Assembly: GCA_944371315.1 (NCBI GenBank)
Contig: CALVXN010000006.1
Span: forward strand, 1-34,648
From: an uncultured Bacilli bacterium
GTDB lineage: Bacteria; Bacillota_I; Bacilli_A; RF39; UBA660
Direction: 5' to 3'
DNA length: 34,648 nucleotides
In this document: positions 6,721-14,250 of the stretch, one piece after another
Position numbering within the stretch: the first letter of the stretch is position 1
How the letters are laid out: the number at the start of each line of letters is the position of its first letter
Program-made: the position numbers and the translations under genes
Notes under the pieces: generated by a model
Database searches by the model: none
Seen by the model: only the letters and a program-made list of their open reading frames with translations
What the model was told of the DNA's origin: nothing

Positions 6721-7670
6721 TTTCTACCATCCATTAAATATGAAAATATAAGATAGCCAGTTTTTAAAGAATTATGTCTATAATATCCATTTTCAATGGT
6801 ATATAATTTATCAGCAATAACATAAACACTAGAATCAGATAATTCATCCATATTTAACAAAACAGGATCTTTTTGTTCTTCATCTGCATATTTTGAAGCA
6901 AGTTTGCTACTAATAATAGCATTATTGGCTACAACCACATCAATTGAGCCTTTACCCAAATATTTTTCCAAAAAGTCGATATGATTTTTTACTGTAAAAT
7001 CATCAGTTTCTCCTGGTTGAGTAAATAAATTACAAATATACATTTTATCTGCCTTAGCATTATTAATGACATTTACTAAATCTTTATCAATTAAATGTGG
7101 AGTAATACTTGTTAATAAACTCCCTGATGAAAAAATAATCAAATCAGCATTATTTATTGCATTAATTACCTTTTTATTAACATTGATTTTTTTATCATAA
7201 GTAACATAATCAATTTTTTTAGCACATTTAGTTACTTGCTCTTCTCCAATTACTCTTTTTCCATCAGTAGTTATACCAACTAAGTTAACAGAATCTTCCG
7301 TTAAAGGTAAAACAGTTCCTTTTAAATCTAAAATATCTCCTAAAACTGGTATAGCACTATCTAAACTACCCTTTAAATCTAACAAAGCGGTAAGTAGTAA
7401 ATTCTTCACAGAATGATTTCCCAAAGATTTTGATTTAGTAAAACGATAATCCATTAAATCTTTTACATCTTTATCTATGTTAGCCATACTTAACATAACT
7501 TTTGTTATATCACCAACTGCGGGAATATTTAATTCTTTTCTAAGCCTACCAGTACTAGAACCATTATCAGCAACACTAACAACTGCAGTAATTTCAACAG
7601 GGAATAATTTTATACCTTTTAATAATTGTGAAAGACCACTTCCTCCACCAAAAATTACGATTTTCTTCAT
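6717..7670 (-). CDS. yvcK: YvcK/CofD-like factor
   Basis: YvcK (GlmR) family, 317 aa from the chosen start. It begins with the Rossmann glycine loop KIVIFGGGSGLSQLLKGIK and continues with VSVADNGSSTGRLRKEL and PAVGDITKVM, the family signature. In B. subtilis the protein binds UDP-GlcNAc and supports cell-wall precursor synthesis during gluconeogenic growth. An ATG at 7676 and a GTG at 7679 are in frame upstream; I prefer 7670 because the glycine loop then starts as in homologues. No clear SD is visible before any of these, which is unusual in this window; coupling to yitT, whose stop is about 50 bases away, may help. Confidence 0.93.
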   Translation of the reverse strand: MKKIVIFGGGSGLSQLLKGIKLFPVEITAVVSVADNGSSTGRLRKELNIPAVGDITKVMLSMANIDKDVKDLMDYRFTKSKSLGNHSVKNLLLTALLDLKGSLDSAIPVLGDILDLKGTVLPLTEDSVNLVGITTDGKRVIGEEQVTKCAKKIDYVTYDKKINVNKKVINAINNADLIIFSSGSLLTSITPHLIDKDLVNVINNAKADKMYICNLFTQPGETDDFTVKNHIDFLEKYLGKGSIDVVVANNAIISSKLASKYADEEQKDPVLLNMDELSDSSVYVIADKLYTIENGYYRHNSLKTGYLIFSYLMDGRK

Positions 7671-7717
7671 ATTCATCACAAATAAAGTCTAACATAAAAA
7701 AAATAAAAGGTAAAGGA

Positions 7718-8596
7718 TTAGATAAAAGGCAAATTACTTCTTTTAACACCACCATTAACTTCATAACATTTATTAATAATAATAAAAGCATTTGGATCAA
7801 TTTCCAATATTTTTTGCTTAAATTCATAATAGTCTCGATTGGAAATTGCACACATTAACATATAACCACTTTTTTTAGAATATCCACCTTTACTAGGTAT
7901 AATTGTAAATCCAGTTTCAAAATCTTCTAAAATTAATTTTTTTATCTTTCTTACCTTTTTAGTATAAATATAAAACAATTTACTATCAGACATACCAAAC
8001 ATTAATTTATCTATGAAATAAGTTGAAAAAATTAATATTATAAAAGAATAAACACCTTTAGCAAAGCCAAAAACCATCATCCCAATTACAATAATTATTG
8101 CATTTGCAAATATCATGGCTTTAGATTCACTAATTCTAAAATACTTATTAAGTATTTGCATAATAATATCACTGCCACCAGTAGAATAACCACCTTTATA
8201 TATAAGGCCACTACTAACTCCATATAAAACAATTGACAACAGTAAGATTAAATAAAAATCATCACCAATAATTCGAGTTTTTAAAAAAGTTGCAACAGGT
8301 GTTGATAATGTAATCATTAAAGGATATAAAATTGAACCCGCGATATTTTTTTTAGTAGCTCCCCACCCCATAAAAATTAAACTAACGATTAATAAAATTC
8401 CATTAGTAATATAAATAAAAATTGAAGGAGACCAACCAAATAGTCGTTGAACAACAATAGCAATACCACTAAATCCAGAAACCACTAAATCATTAGGAAT
8501 TAAAAATAATGTAAAACAAAGCGCATATAAAAAAATTCCTATAACAAAAGAAAACCCTTCAATAATTATTCCTTTTTCAGCTTTACTTAATTGCAT
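7718..8596 (-). CDS. YitT family membrane protein (DUF161/DUF2179)
   Basis: A 292-residue YitT-family protein: an N-terminal block of about five to six membrane helices (about residues 10-200) and a C-terminal cytoplasmic DUF2179 domain. Family marks are LFLIPNDLVVSGFSGIAIV, SGLIYKGGYSTGGSDI and the DUF2179 part GFTIIPSKGGYSKKSGYMLMCAI. Function is not firmly known. The ATG at 8596 follows AGGTGAT at good spacing, so I prefer it to the ATG at 8614, which has no SD. It is the first gene after the promoter at 8619-8647 and probably heads the operon yitT-yvcK-whiA-ecfA1/2 relics-truA. Confidence 0.88.
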   Translation of the reverse strand: MQLSKAEKGIIIEGFSFVIGIFLYALCFTLFLIPNDLVVSGFSGIAIVVQRLFGWSPSIFIYITNGILLIVSLIFMGWGATKKNIAGSILYPLMITLSTPVATFLKTRIIGDDFYLILLLSIVLYGVSSGLIYKGGYSTGGSDIIMQILNKYFRISESKAMIFANAIIIVIGMMVFGFAKGVYSFIILIFSTYFIDKLMFGMSDSKLFYIYTKKVRKIKKLILEDFETGFTIIPSKGGYSKKSGYMLMCAISNRDYYEFKQKILEIDPNAFIIINKCYEVNGGVKRSNLPFI

Positions 8597-8618
8597 GACG
8601 TTATCACCTATCATAAAT

Positions 8619-8647
8619 ATTATAAAGCAATATTAAAATTTTAGCAA
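8619..8647 (-). promoter_or_regulatory. Sigma-A promoter for yitT operon
   Basis: TTGCTA (8647-8642), 17 bases, TATAAT (8624-8619) on the minus strand. The transcript would start only a few bases before the AGGTGAT ribosome binding site of yitT. Confidence 0.75.
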
Positions 8648-8693
8648 TTAATATAAGATAAATGCATATATTTGTTTTAGAGGTGAATTAAAA

Positions 8694-9050
8694 ATGAATG
8701 GTAACTATTATCAAAATCCTACTTTTCCAAACAATAATTATCAAACTCCACCAGGAAACATATCAGTAAATGAAGTTAAAGTCCCTTTAGTTCAAGAACA
8801 AAGCTATATTGAAAATATTTTAAGATTAAACAAAGGTAAAAAAGTTAAAGCCTATGTTTCCTATCCGGATAGTAGTGCATGGCAAAATAAAATTTATGAA
8901 GGAGTTATTGAAGAAGCAGGAAAAGATCATTTAATTATAAGAGATCCATTAAATAATAATTGGTATTTAATAAGAATTATATATTTAAATTATGTTGAAT
9001 TTATGGAACCAATTACATACTCTCACTCATATTCTGATAAAACATATTAA
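8694..9050 (+). CDS. gerQ: GerQ-like spore coat protein
   Basis: A 118-residue protein whose C-terminal ~85 residues match GerQ, a Bacillus coat protein needed for normal localisation of the cortex hydrolase CwlJ and cross-linked by transglutaminase. The matching stretch begins QSYIENILRLNKGKK and continues through YEGVIEEAGKDHLIIRDP to the Tyr-rich end (IIYLNYVEFMEPITY). The N-terminal ~30 residues are Asn/Gln/Tyr/Pro-rich, as in coat proteins, but shorter than in B. subtilis. It is a single-gene plus-strand unit between minus-strand genes, with SD AGAGGTGA and its own terminator. GCATATATTT upstream (about 8663-8672) resembles a mother-cell sigma -10, but the -35 is unclear. Confidence 0.8.
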   Translation: MNGNYYQNPTFPNNNYQTPPGNISVNEVKVPLVQEQSYIENILRLNKGKKVKAYVSYPDSSAWQNKIYEGVIEEAGKDHLIIRDPLNNNWYLIRIIYLNYVEFMEPITYSHSYSDKTY

Positions 9051-9080
9051 AAGAGCAAAAAATAGCTCTTTTATTTTTTT
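9049..9080. terminator. Bidirectional terminator, gerQ / MBL gene
   Basis: AAAAGAGC (9049-9056) pairs with GCTCTTTT (9065-9072); a T-rich run follows on the plus strand, and on the minus strand the hairpin ends in TTTTAAT. It separates the convergent gerQ and MBL genes. Confidence 0.85.
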
Positions 9081-9580
9081 TAAAAATATTTTTTAAAATT
9101 CAATTTTTCTTTGCCTAAAGTAGTAGATAATCCATGACCAGGATAAACAATAATATCATCTGGATAATTGCTTATTTTTTTTAAACTATTCAACATGTCA
9201 TTTAAATTTCCAGTAGGTAAATCAGTTCTCCCAATTGACCCATTAAAAATAAAATCACCGACAAACATTACATTATCATCTTTAAAGTAATAACTTACTG
9301 AATCAAAAGTATGTCCAGGATTTTTTACTATTATATAATCAAAACCATTAATATACATTGATTCTTTTACATTAAAATGTTTTTCAATTTCATCAAGTGC
9401 ACCTATATGATCAAAATGATGATGCGTTATTAATATCCCTACAACATTTAAATTTTCACAAGCTGATATTATTTTATTTGCATCCGCTCCTGGATCAATA
9501 ATAATAGTTTTATCATTACAAGTAACAATATAACAATTTTCTTCCAAAGAACCCACCACTACTCGCTTTATATTTATCAC
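9080..9580 (-). CDS. MBL-fold hydrolase, glyoxalase II-like
   Basis: A 166-residue metallo-beta-lactamase-fold hydrolase of the short glyoxalase II/YqgX type. The metal ligands are visible: THHHFDH (52-58), NPGHTFDS, FVGDFIF and YPGHG. Such proteins hydrolyse thioesters such as S-lactoyl-thiols, though the exact substrate in bacteria without glutathione is uncertain. The frame is open to 9622, but I take the GTG at 9580 (VINIKRVVVG), preceded by GGTGAT; homologues start here and the upstream residues are not conserved-looking. It has a terminator on each side, so it is probably monocistronic. Confidence 0.87.
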   Translation of the reverse strand: MINIKRVVVGSLEENCYIVTCNDKTIIIDPGADANKIISACENLNVVGILITHHHFDHIGALDEIEKHFNVKESMYINGFDYIIVKNPGHTFDSVSYYFKDDNVMFVGDFIFNGSIGRTDLPTGNLNDMLNSLKKISNYPDDIIVYPGHGLSTTLGKEKLNFKKYF

Positions 9581-9624
9581 AATATCACCACTTAAAAAAT
9601 ACCACACATAAAAGTTTATCACAA

Positions 9625-9648
9625 GAAAAAATCGATAATTAATATCGA
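9625..9648 (-). terminator. Terminator of ftsEX-M23 operon
   Basis: Minus-strand TCGATA pairs with TATCGA around a five-base loop, followed by a run of seven T, directly after the stop codon of the M23 gene. Confidence 0.85.
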
Positions 9649-9649
9649 C

Positions 9650-10894
9650 TTATCCAAACCATTGAGTTCGAGAATAAAACCAAACTCCTTTATTAGGATA
9701 TCCAGGAGGCTCAATGCTATGGGCATCATTGGAAGATACACTTAAATTAACACCTTCACTTAATTGAAAATGTAAATGTGCCCCTGTTGTGCAAGTTCCT
9801 TTTTTATCCCAATTCCAAGTTTTTGGACCACCACCAACCGTAGCTACTATAGTATTTGGTCCAACTTTATCACCAACAGAAACGTTAATATCTAATACAT
9901 GAACATACATTGCTGTATAAGTTTTGCCCAAAATATTATATTCAATATAGATAATATTTCCTCCACACGATTTAACACCAGTAGATTCCCATGTTTTTTT
10001 AGCATTTCTAATAGCACGAACTACACCATTTCCAATTGAATAAATAGGAGTTCCTTCACTATTTCCCGCTAAATCGATACCATCATGGAAACTTCCACCA
10101 TTGAAACTACGCCATCCATATGCACTACTAACGTAGGCTTTAACTAAAGGTTTTAACCATGTTGAATTAGTTCCAATATTACCTTCACAAACAGACAAAA
10201 TATCATTATCTTTACATCCTATATCTTCATAATATTCAATTTGATCTTCTGCATAACCGATTTGATCATCTATACTTTCTGTAGCATCATAAATACCATC
10301 CAAATTGCCTTCAAGTTCCTTGATTTTAGCTTGATGCTCAGTAATTTTTTGAGATAATTCTTCTTGTTTTTCAATTAATTCAACCTGTAATTGTTCATTT
10401 TGTTTAATCAAATCTTCAAGTTCTATTAATTTTTCTTGATTATAAGACGATAATTGTTCAATAGCATCGGCTCGCATAATTAACTCAGTCATAGAACTAG
10501 AATCAGTAATAAATTCTAAATAAACATTATCACCACTTAATATTTGATAATATGACATAAGATCTTTAGTTTGTTTATCTAATTCATCAATTCTACTATC
10601 AAGTTCTACAATTTGAGCTTTAGCATTATCGACTTCATTTTTAGCATTTGCAATATCTTTATTGGCTTGAATAATTGCATTTTGTTTAGCTGTAATTTCA
10701 TCTTCAGTCATTTCGATTTTATTTTCATTTTCTGCTTTTTCTCTTTTTAAAGCAGCAAGCTCATTTTTTAAATCTTTTAAAGTTTTTCCACTTGATGCAC
10801 TAGCATTCATTGGCTCAATAATATACATACTAATTATCATTATTATTAGTATATATCTAATAAAATTTTCAATTAATTTTTTTATACTCATCAT
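9650..10894 (-). CDS. Coiled-coil M23 peptidoglycan hydrolase, FtsEX-linked
   Basis: A 414-residue exported hydrolase. Order: N-terminal membrane/signal segment (about 8-30), a long coiled coil (about 37-225, rich in Glu/Lys/Gln, with a break near 120-145), then a LytM/M23 domain. Zinc ligands are His270 and Asp274 (FHDGID) and the HLH pair His373/His375; His332 (MYVHV) is the expected catalytic His. The arrangement equals EnvC of Gram-negatives and the coiled-coil partners (PcsB, CwlO) of FtsEX in Gram-positives, where FtsX engages the coiled coil and ATP hydrolysis by FtsE relieves autoinhibition. Unlike EnvC it keeps apparent active-site ligands, so it is probably itself an endopeptidase. 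Its ATG overlaps the ftsX stop. Confidence 0.9.
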   Translation of the reverse strand: MMSIKKLIENFIRYILIIMIISMYIIEPMNASASSGKTLKDLKNELAALKREKAENENKIEMTEDEITAKQNAIIQANKDIANAKNEVDNAKAQIVELDSRIDELDKQTKDLMSYYQILSGDNVYLEFITDSSSMTELIMRADAIEQLSSYNQEKLIELEDLIKQNEQLQVELIEKQEELSQKITEHQAKIKELEGNLDGIYDATESIDDQIGYAEDQIEYYEDIGCKDNDILSVCEGNIGTNSTWLKPLVKAYVSSAYGWRSFNGGSFHDGIDLAGNSEGTPIYSIGNGVVRAIRNAKKTWESTGVKSCGGNIIYIEYNILGKTYTAMYVHVLDINVSVGDKVGPNTIVATVGGGPKTWNWDKKGTCTTGAHLHFQLSEGVNLSVSSNDAHSIEPPGYPNKGVWFYSRTQWFG

Positions 10895-11784
10895 ATCTTT
10901 AAATACTTCCTTACTGCAAGTAAACTACCAATCATACCAACAATTGCTCCTAATATTAGCAATATACCCGAAACATAAAATACAAAATTATATGGTTTTA
11001 ATAATACAATCATATTAGAAAAAACATGACCATTTAACAAAGAATATAAAACAACATAACCATAAATAGTAACACAAATTGGAATAATTGATCCAATTAC
11101 TCCAATTATAAATCCTTCAATTATAAATGGAATTTTAATAGTCAAATTACTTGCACCAACTAATCGCATAATTTCAATAGCACTTCTCCTACTAAATATA
11201 GTTAATTTAATTGTATTACTTATCAAAAATGCAGTTACTAAAATGAGAGCAATAACAACAACGGCAACAACCTTTTTTACAACATCAAAAGCGGTTATCA
11301 CCTCATCAACCATGCCTTCCCCATATTTAACTACATCAACCCCATTAATACTTTTTATATATAGAGCAGTATCACTTAATTTATCAACATTAACAACTTT
11401 AACAATAAAGGAATCTGAAAGAGGATTTTCGTCTAAATAATTTAAAACTGTGCTAAAGGTATCATCATATTCACTCATTTCATCTTTCCATTCAGTTTTA
11501 CTTTTAAACACAACTTCTTCTACATTTTTTTGTGATTCAATATCAGCTTTTATATTTTCAATGTTTTCTTCAGTAATATCCTTATTTAAATAAACAACAA
11601 TACTAAGTTCATCTTCAATAGATTTTGTAGCATTATTAATATTTACAGCACAAATGATAGCAACTGAAACTAATAATAAAGTTATAGTTGTACACATTAT
11701 AGATGCAAAACTTAAGCTAAAATTACGGATTACGCTTTTAGCAGCATCCCTAATACTTCTACCAAAAATTCTAAATGCCTTCAT
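10891..11784 (-). CDS. ftsX: Cell division protein FtsX
   Basis: FtsX (297 aa), the membrane subunit of the FtsEX ABC system. One membrane helix lies near the N-terminus (about 25-47), followed by the extracellular loop (about 50-155, with ELSIVVYLNKDITEENI and PLSDSFIVKV) and three C-terminal helices; IEIMRLVGASNLTIKIPFIIEG is the family signature. I choose the ATG at 11784 (MKAFRIFGRSIRDA) rather than 11835, because homologues begin here and AAAGGAAG precedes it. This gives a 14-base overlap with ftsE. The extracellular loop is expected to bind the coiled coil of the hydrolase encoded next. Confidence 0.95.
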   Translation of the reverse strand: MKAFRIFGRSIRDAAKSVIRNFSLSFASIMCTTITLLLVSVAIICAVNINNATKSIEDELSIVVYLNKDITEENIENIKADIESQKNVEEVVFKSKTEWKDEMSEYDDTFSTVLNYLDENPLSDSFIVKVVNVDKLSDTALYIKSINGVDVVKYGEGMVDEVITAFDVVKKVVAVVVIALILVTAFLISNTIKLTIFSRRSAIEIMRLVGASNLTIKIPFIIEGFIIGVIGSIIPICVTIYGYVVLYSLLNGHVFSNMIVLLKPYNFVFYVSGILLILGAIVGMIGSLLAVRKYLKI

Positions 11785-12472
11785 TAGTTTTATAACTTCC
11801 TTTCGCATAATCTCCAGCAAGAATACCATGTTCAATTAATAAAACTCTTTTTTTCATCCTATTTACTATATCTTTATCATGTGTTGCCATTATAATAGTA
11901 GTCCCCAAATCCTTATTAATACTATCAATAACAGTCATTATTTCTTTACTAGTTTTAGGATCTAAATTTCCTGTTGGTTCATCACAAATTAACAATTTTG
12001 GCTCATTTACAATAGCTCTTGCAATACAAACTCTTTGTTGTTCGCCCCCAGAAAGTTCTCCTGGAAAAGATCGAACTTTATCCTTTAATCCTACTCTTTC
12101 AAGAGCACTCATAACTTTTGGTCTAATATCTTTAGATTTCATTCCAACACATTCTAAAGCAAAAGCAACATTTTCATATACAGTTAATTTAGGTAACAAT
12201 TTAAAATCTTGAAAAACAATACCAATTTTACGTCTTAATTTAAATACCTTACGATTTCTTAATTTTCCAACATTAAGCCCACCAACCATAACAGTTCCTT
12301 TAGTTGGTCTTTCTTCTCTATATAACATTTTTATAAAAGTAGATTTACCACTAGCAGTAAGACCAATAACAAATACAAATTCCCCTTTGCTAATTGAAAC
12401 AGAAACGTCAGCTAAAGCAGTAACACCATTTTTATAAACTTTATTAACATTTTTTAATTCAATAAACTTCAT
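11771..12472 (-). CDS. ftsE: Cell division ATP-binding protein FtsE
   Basis: FtsE (233 aa), an ABC ATPase. All motifs are intact: Walker A GLTASGKST (37-45), Q-loop VFQDF (86-90), signature LSGGE (140-144), Walker B LLICDEP (160-166) and switch His198 in ATHD. This is a useful contrast to the ECF relics at 4779-5803. The start has a strong SD (GGAGG, 5 bases before the ATG). First gene of the ftsE-ftsX-hydrolase operon; the divergent gene is a MurJ-like flippase 142 bases away. Confidence 0.96.
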   Translation of the reverse strand: MKFIELKNVNKVYKNGVTALADVSVSISKGEFVFVIGLTASGKSTFIKMLYREERPTKGTVMVGGLNVGKLRNRKVFKLRRKIGIVFQDFKLLPKLTVYENVAFALECVGMKSKDIRPKVMSALERVGLKDKVRSFPGELSGGEQQRVCIARAIVNEPKLLICDEPTGNLDPKTSKEIMTVIDSINKDLGTTIIMATHDKDIVNRMKKRVLLIEHGILAGDYAKGSYKTNEGI

Positions 12473-12502
12473 CTAGTCCTCCATAATAATAATATCACAA
12501 TT

Positions 12503-12532
12503 TAACATTTTTATAAATACCAAAAAATGTTA
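12503..12532. repeat. 10-bp inverted repeat in ftsE/murJ intergenic region
   Basis: TAACATTTTT (12503-12512) and AAAAATGTTA (12523-12532), 10 bases apart, lie between the divergent ftsE and flippase genes. Could be an operator or a hairpin in the ftsE leader; no T-run suggests termination. Confidence 0.45.
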
Positions 12533-12562
12533 GTTAACACATGTAAAAACAAGTATGAAAAG

Positions 12563-12591
12563 TTGTAAAAAGTTCAAACTTTTACTATAAT
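12563..12591 (+). promoter_or_regulatory. Sigma-A promoter for murJ-like gene with spacer palindrome
   Basis: TTGTAA (12563-12568), 17 bases, TATAAT (12586-12591). The spacer contains a palindrome, AAAAGTT-CA-AACTTTT, which could be an operator. Confidence 0.7.
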
Positions 12592-12614
12592 ATTAAAAGT
12601 GGAGATGAAATAAC

Positions 12615-14237
12615 TTGAAAAAAAACGAATTTATTGAAGGTGCGTTAATAGCAACAATAGCAATAATAATATCTAAAATTTTAGGTGTCCTATATGTAAT
12701 ACCTTTTTATAAAATTATTGGTGAAAATGGTGGATCTTTATATGGATATGCTTATAATATTTATAATTTCTTTTTAATAATTTCATCAGCTGGCATTCCA
12801 CTTGCGATAAGTAAAATTACAAGTGAATACAACACCTTAAATAAAAACAAAGAAAAAACATATATGTTTAAATATGCAAAAAAAATAATATTTATTTTTT
12901 CTATTATATGCTTTTTAATTTGCTTTTTGGGATCAACTATGATTGCAAATTCAATAGTTGGAAATTTAGAAGGTGGAAATACTGTAAGTGATGTATCTTT
13001 TGTTATAAAATGCGTTTCATTTGCAATACTTATAGTCCCAATACTATCTATATCAAGAGGCTACTTACAAGGTCACAGATATATTACTGCTCCATCAATA
13101 GGACAAGTAATAGAACAATTAGTTAGAGTTATAGTAATAGTTTTGGGAAGTTTTTTAGCACTAAAAATATTTAATTTAACAGTTGTTCAAGCCGTTGGAA
13201 TAGCAGTGTTTGGAGCATGTGCCGGAGCATTAGTATCCTACTTATATTTAATTATAAAAATGCACAAAGTTAAAGATAAAATATTTGTTCCAGAAGCTAA
13301 AATTGACAAAAACGAAAAGAAAATAATATTTAAAAAATTAATAGGATATTGTATTCCATTTATAGTAATAAATGCAGCAAATAGCATTTATAACACAATA
13401 GATATGATACTTGTAATAAATGGATTAAATAACTTAGGATTTAACGCAAATGATGTTGAAACAATAAGTAGTATATTTACAACATGGGGAAGTAAACTAG
13501 TTAGTGTAGTAACTGCAATAGCAACAGGATTAGTAATTAGCTTAATACCTTCAATAGTTGAGGCCTTTACTAAAAAAGACATGAAAGAAGTAAATTCACA
13601 ATTTAATAAAACAATTCAAGTATTACTATACGCAATTGCACCTTTATCAATTTTTTTAAGTATTTTTTCAAATGAAGTATGGACAATTTTTTATGGAAAA
13701 AGTTTTTATGGGCCATTAATATTTAAATATATTATTTTATTAGCAATAATGGATAGCGCTTACATAATGATATGTAGCGCCCTACAAGGATTAAGCAAAA
13801 CAAAATTAATATATACATCAGTAGCAACTGGCCTAATTACTAAAACAATTTTAGATTTACCACTTATGTATTTGTTTAACAATTTAGGGATATATCCATT
13901 TTATGGAGCTATTTTAGCATCAGCAACAGGTTATACTTTATCATTAGGAATTCCATTAATTACATTATGTAAAAAATATAAATTTAATTATAAACAAACA
14001 ATTAAATCAATACCAAGACTAGCTATATCAATTGCCATATTAGTTTTAATAGCAATTATAGTTAAAAATATTGTATTTAAATCAATAACTAATAAAATTT
14101 ACATGTTAATTGCTCTAGCAATTATAGGTCTAGTTCTAGGAGCTATATACTACTTAATGAATTATAAATTATTAAACGAACTTCTCGGTGATAAAATAAT
14201 AAACAAATTTAAAAAAAATAAGAAAATAAACGACTAA
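12615..14237 (+). CDS. MurJ/SpoVB-type lipid flippase
   Basis: A 540-residue polytopic membrane protein of the MVF/MATE-like polysaccharide flippase group, with about 14 hydrophobic helices along its length. The N-terminal segment (FIEGALIATIAIIISKILGV) and GGSLYGYAYNIYNFFLIISSAGIPLAISK match the YtgP/SpoVB group; B. subtilis YtgP is a MurJ-type lipid II flippase, SpoVB acts in spore cortex synthesis. Which of the two cannot be decided from sequence. The start is TTG, chosen because GGAG lies 10 bases upstream. The 3' end overlaps the convergent FemA/X-like gene by 4 bases inside a shared hairpin. Context (ligases for peptidoglycan side chains, FtsEX) supports a cell-wall role. Confidence 0.88.
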   Translation: MKKNEFIEGALIATIAIIISKILGVLYVIPFYKIIGENGGSLYGYAYNIYNFFLIISSAGIPLAISKITSEYNTLNKNKEKTYMFKYAKKIIFIFSIICFLICFLGSTMIANSIVGNLEGGNTVSDVSFVIKCVSFAILIVPILSISRGYLQGHRYITAPSIGQVIEQLVRVIVIVLGSFLALKIFNLTVVQAVGIAVFGACAGALVSYLYLIIKMHKVKDKIFVPEAKIDKNEKKIIFKKLIGYCIPFIVINAANSIYNTIDMILVINGLNNLGFNANDVETISSIFTTWGSKLVSVVTAIATGLVISLIPSIVEAFTKKDMKEVNSQFNKTIQVLLYAIAPLSIFLSIFSNEVWTIFYGKSFYGPLIFKYIILLAIMDSAYIMICSALQGLSKTKLIYTSVATGLITKTILDLPLMYLFNNLGIYPFYGAILASATGYTLSLGIPLITLCKKYKFNYKQTIKSIPRLAISIAILVLIAIIVKNIVFKSITNKIYMLIALAIIGLVLGAIYYLMNYKLLNELLGDKIINKFKKNKKIND

Positions 14238-14250
14238 TTTCTTATTTTTT
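14213..14250. terminator. Bidirectional terminator overlapping two stop codons
   Basis: A 13-base stem (14213-14225 with 14238-14250) around a 12-base loop. A and T runs make it work on both strands. Both convergent stop codons (of the flippase and the ligase) lie inside the loop/stem, so coding and termination signals share the same bases. Confidence 0.7.

Noticed and set aside
7594-7858. Open frames on both strands across the yvcK/yitT junction
   Set aside because: They overlap the well-supported yvcK and yitT genes and give low-complexity products with no SD; they are shadows.
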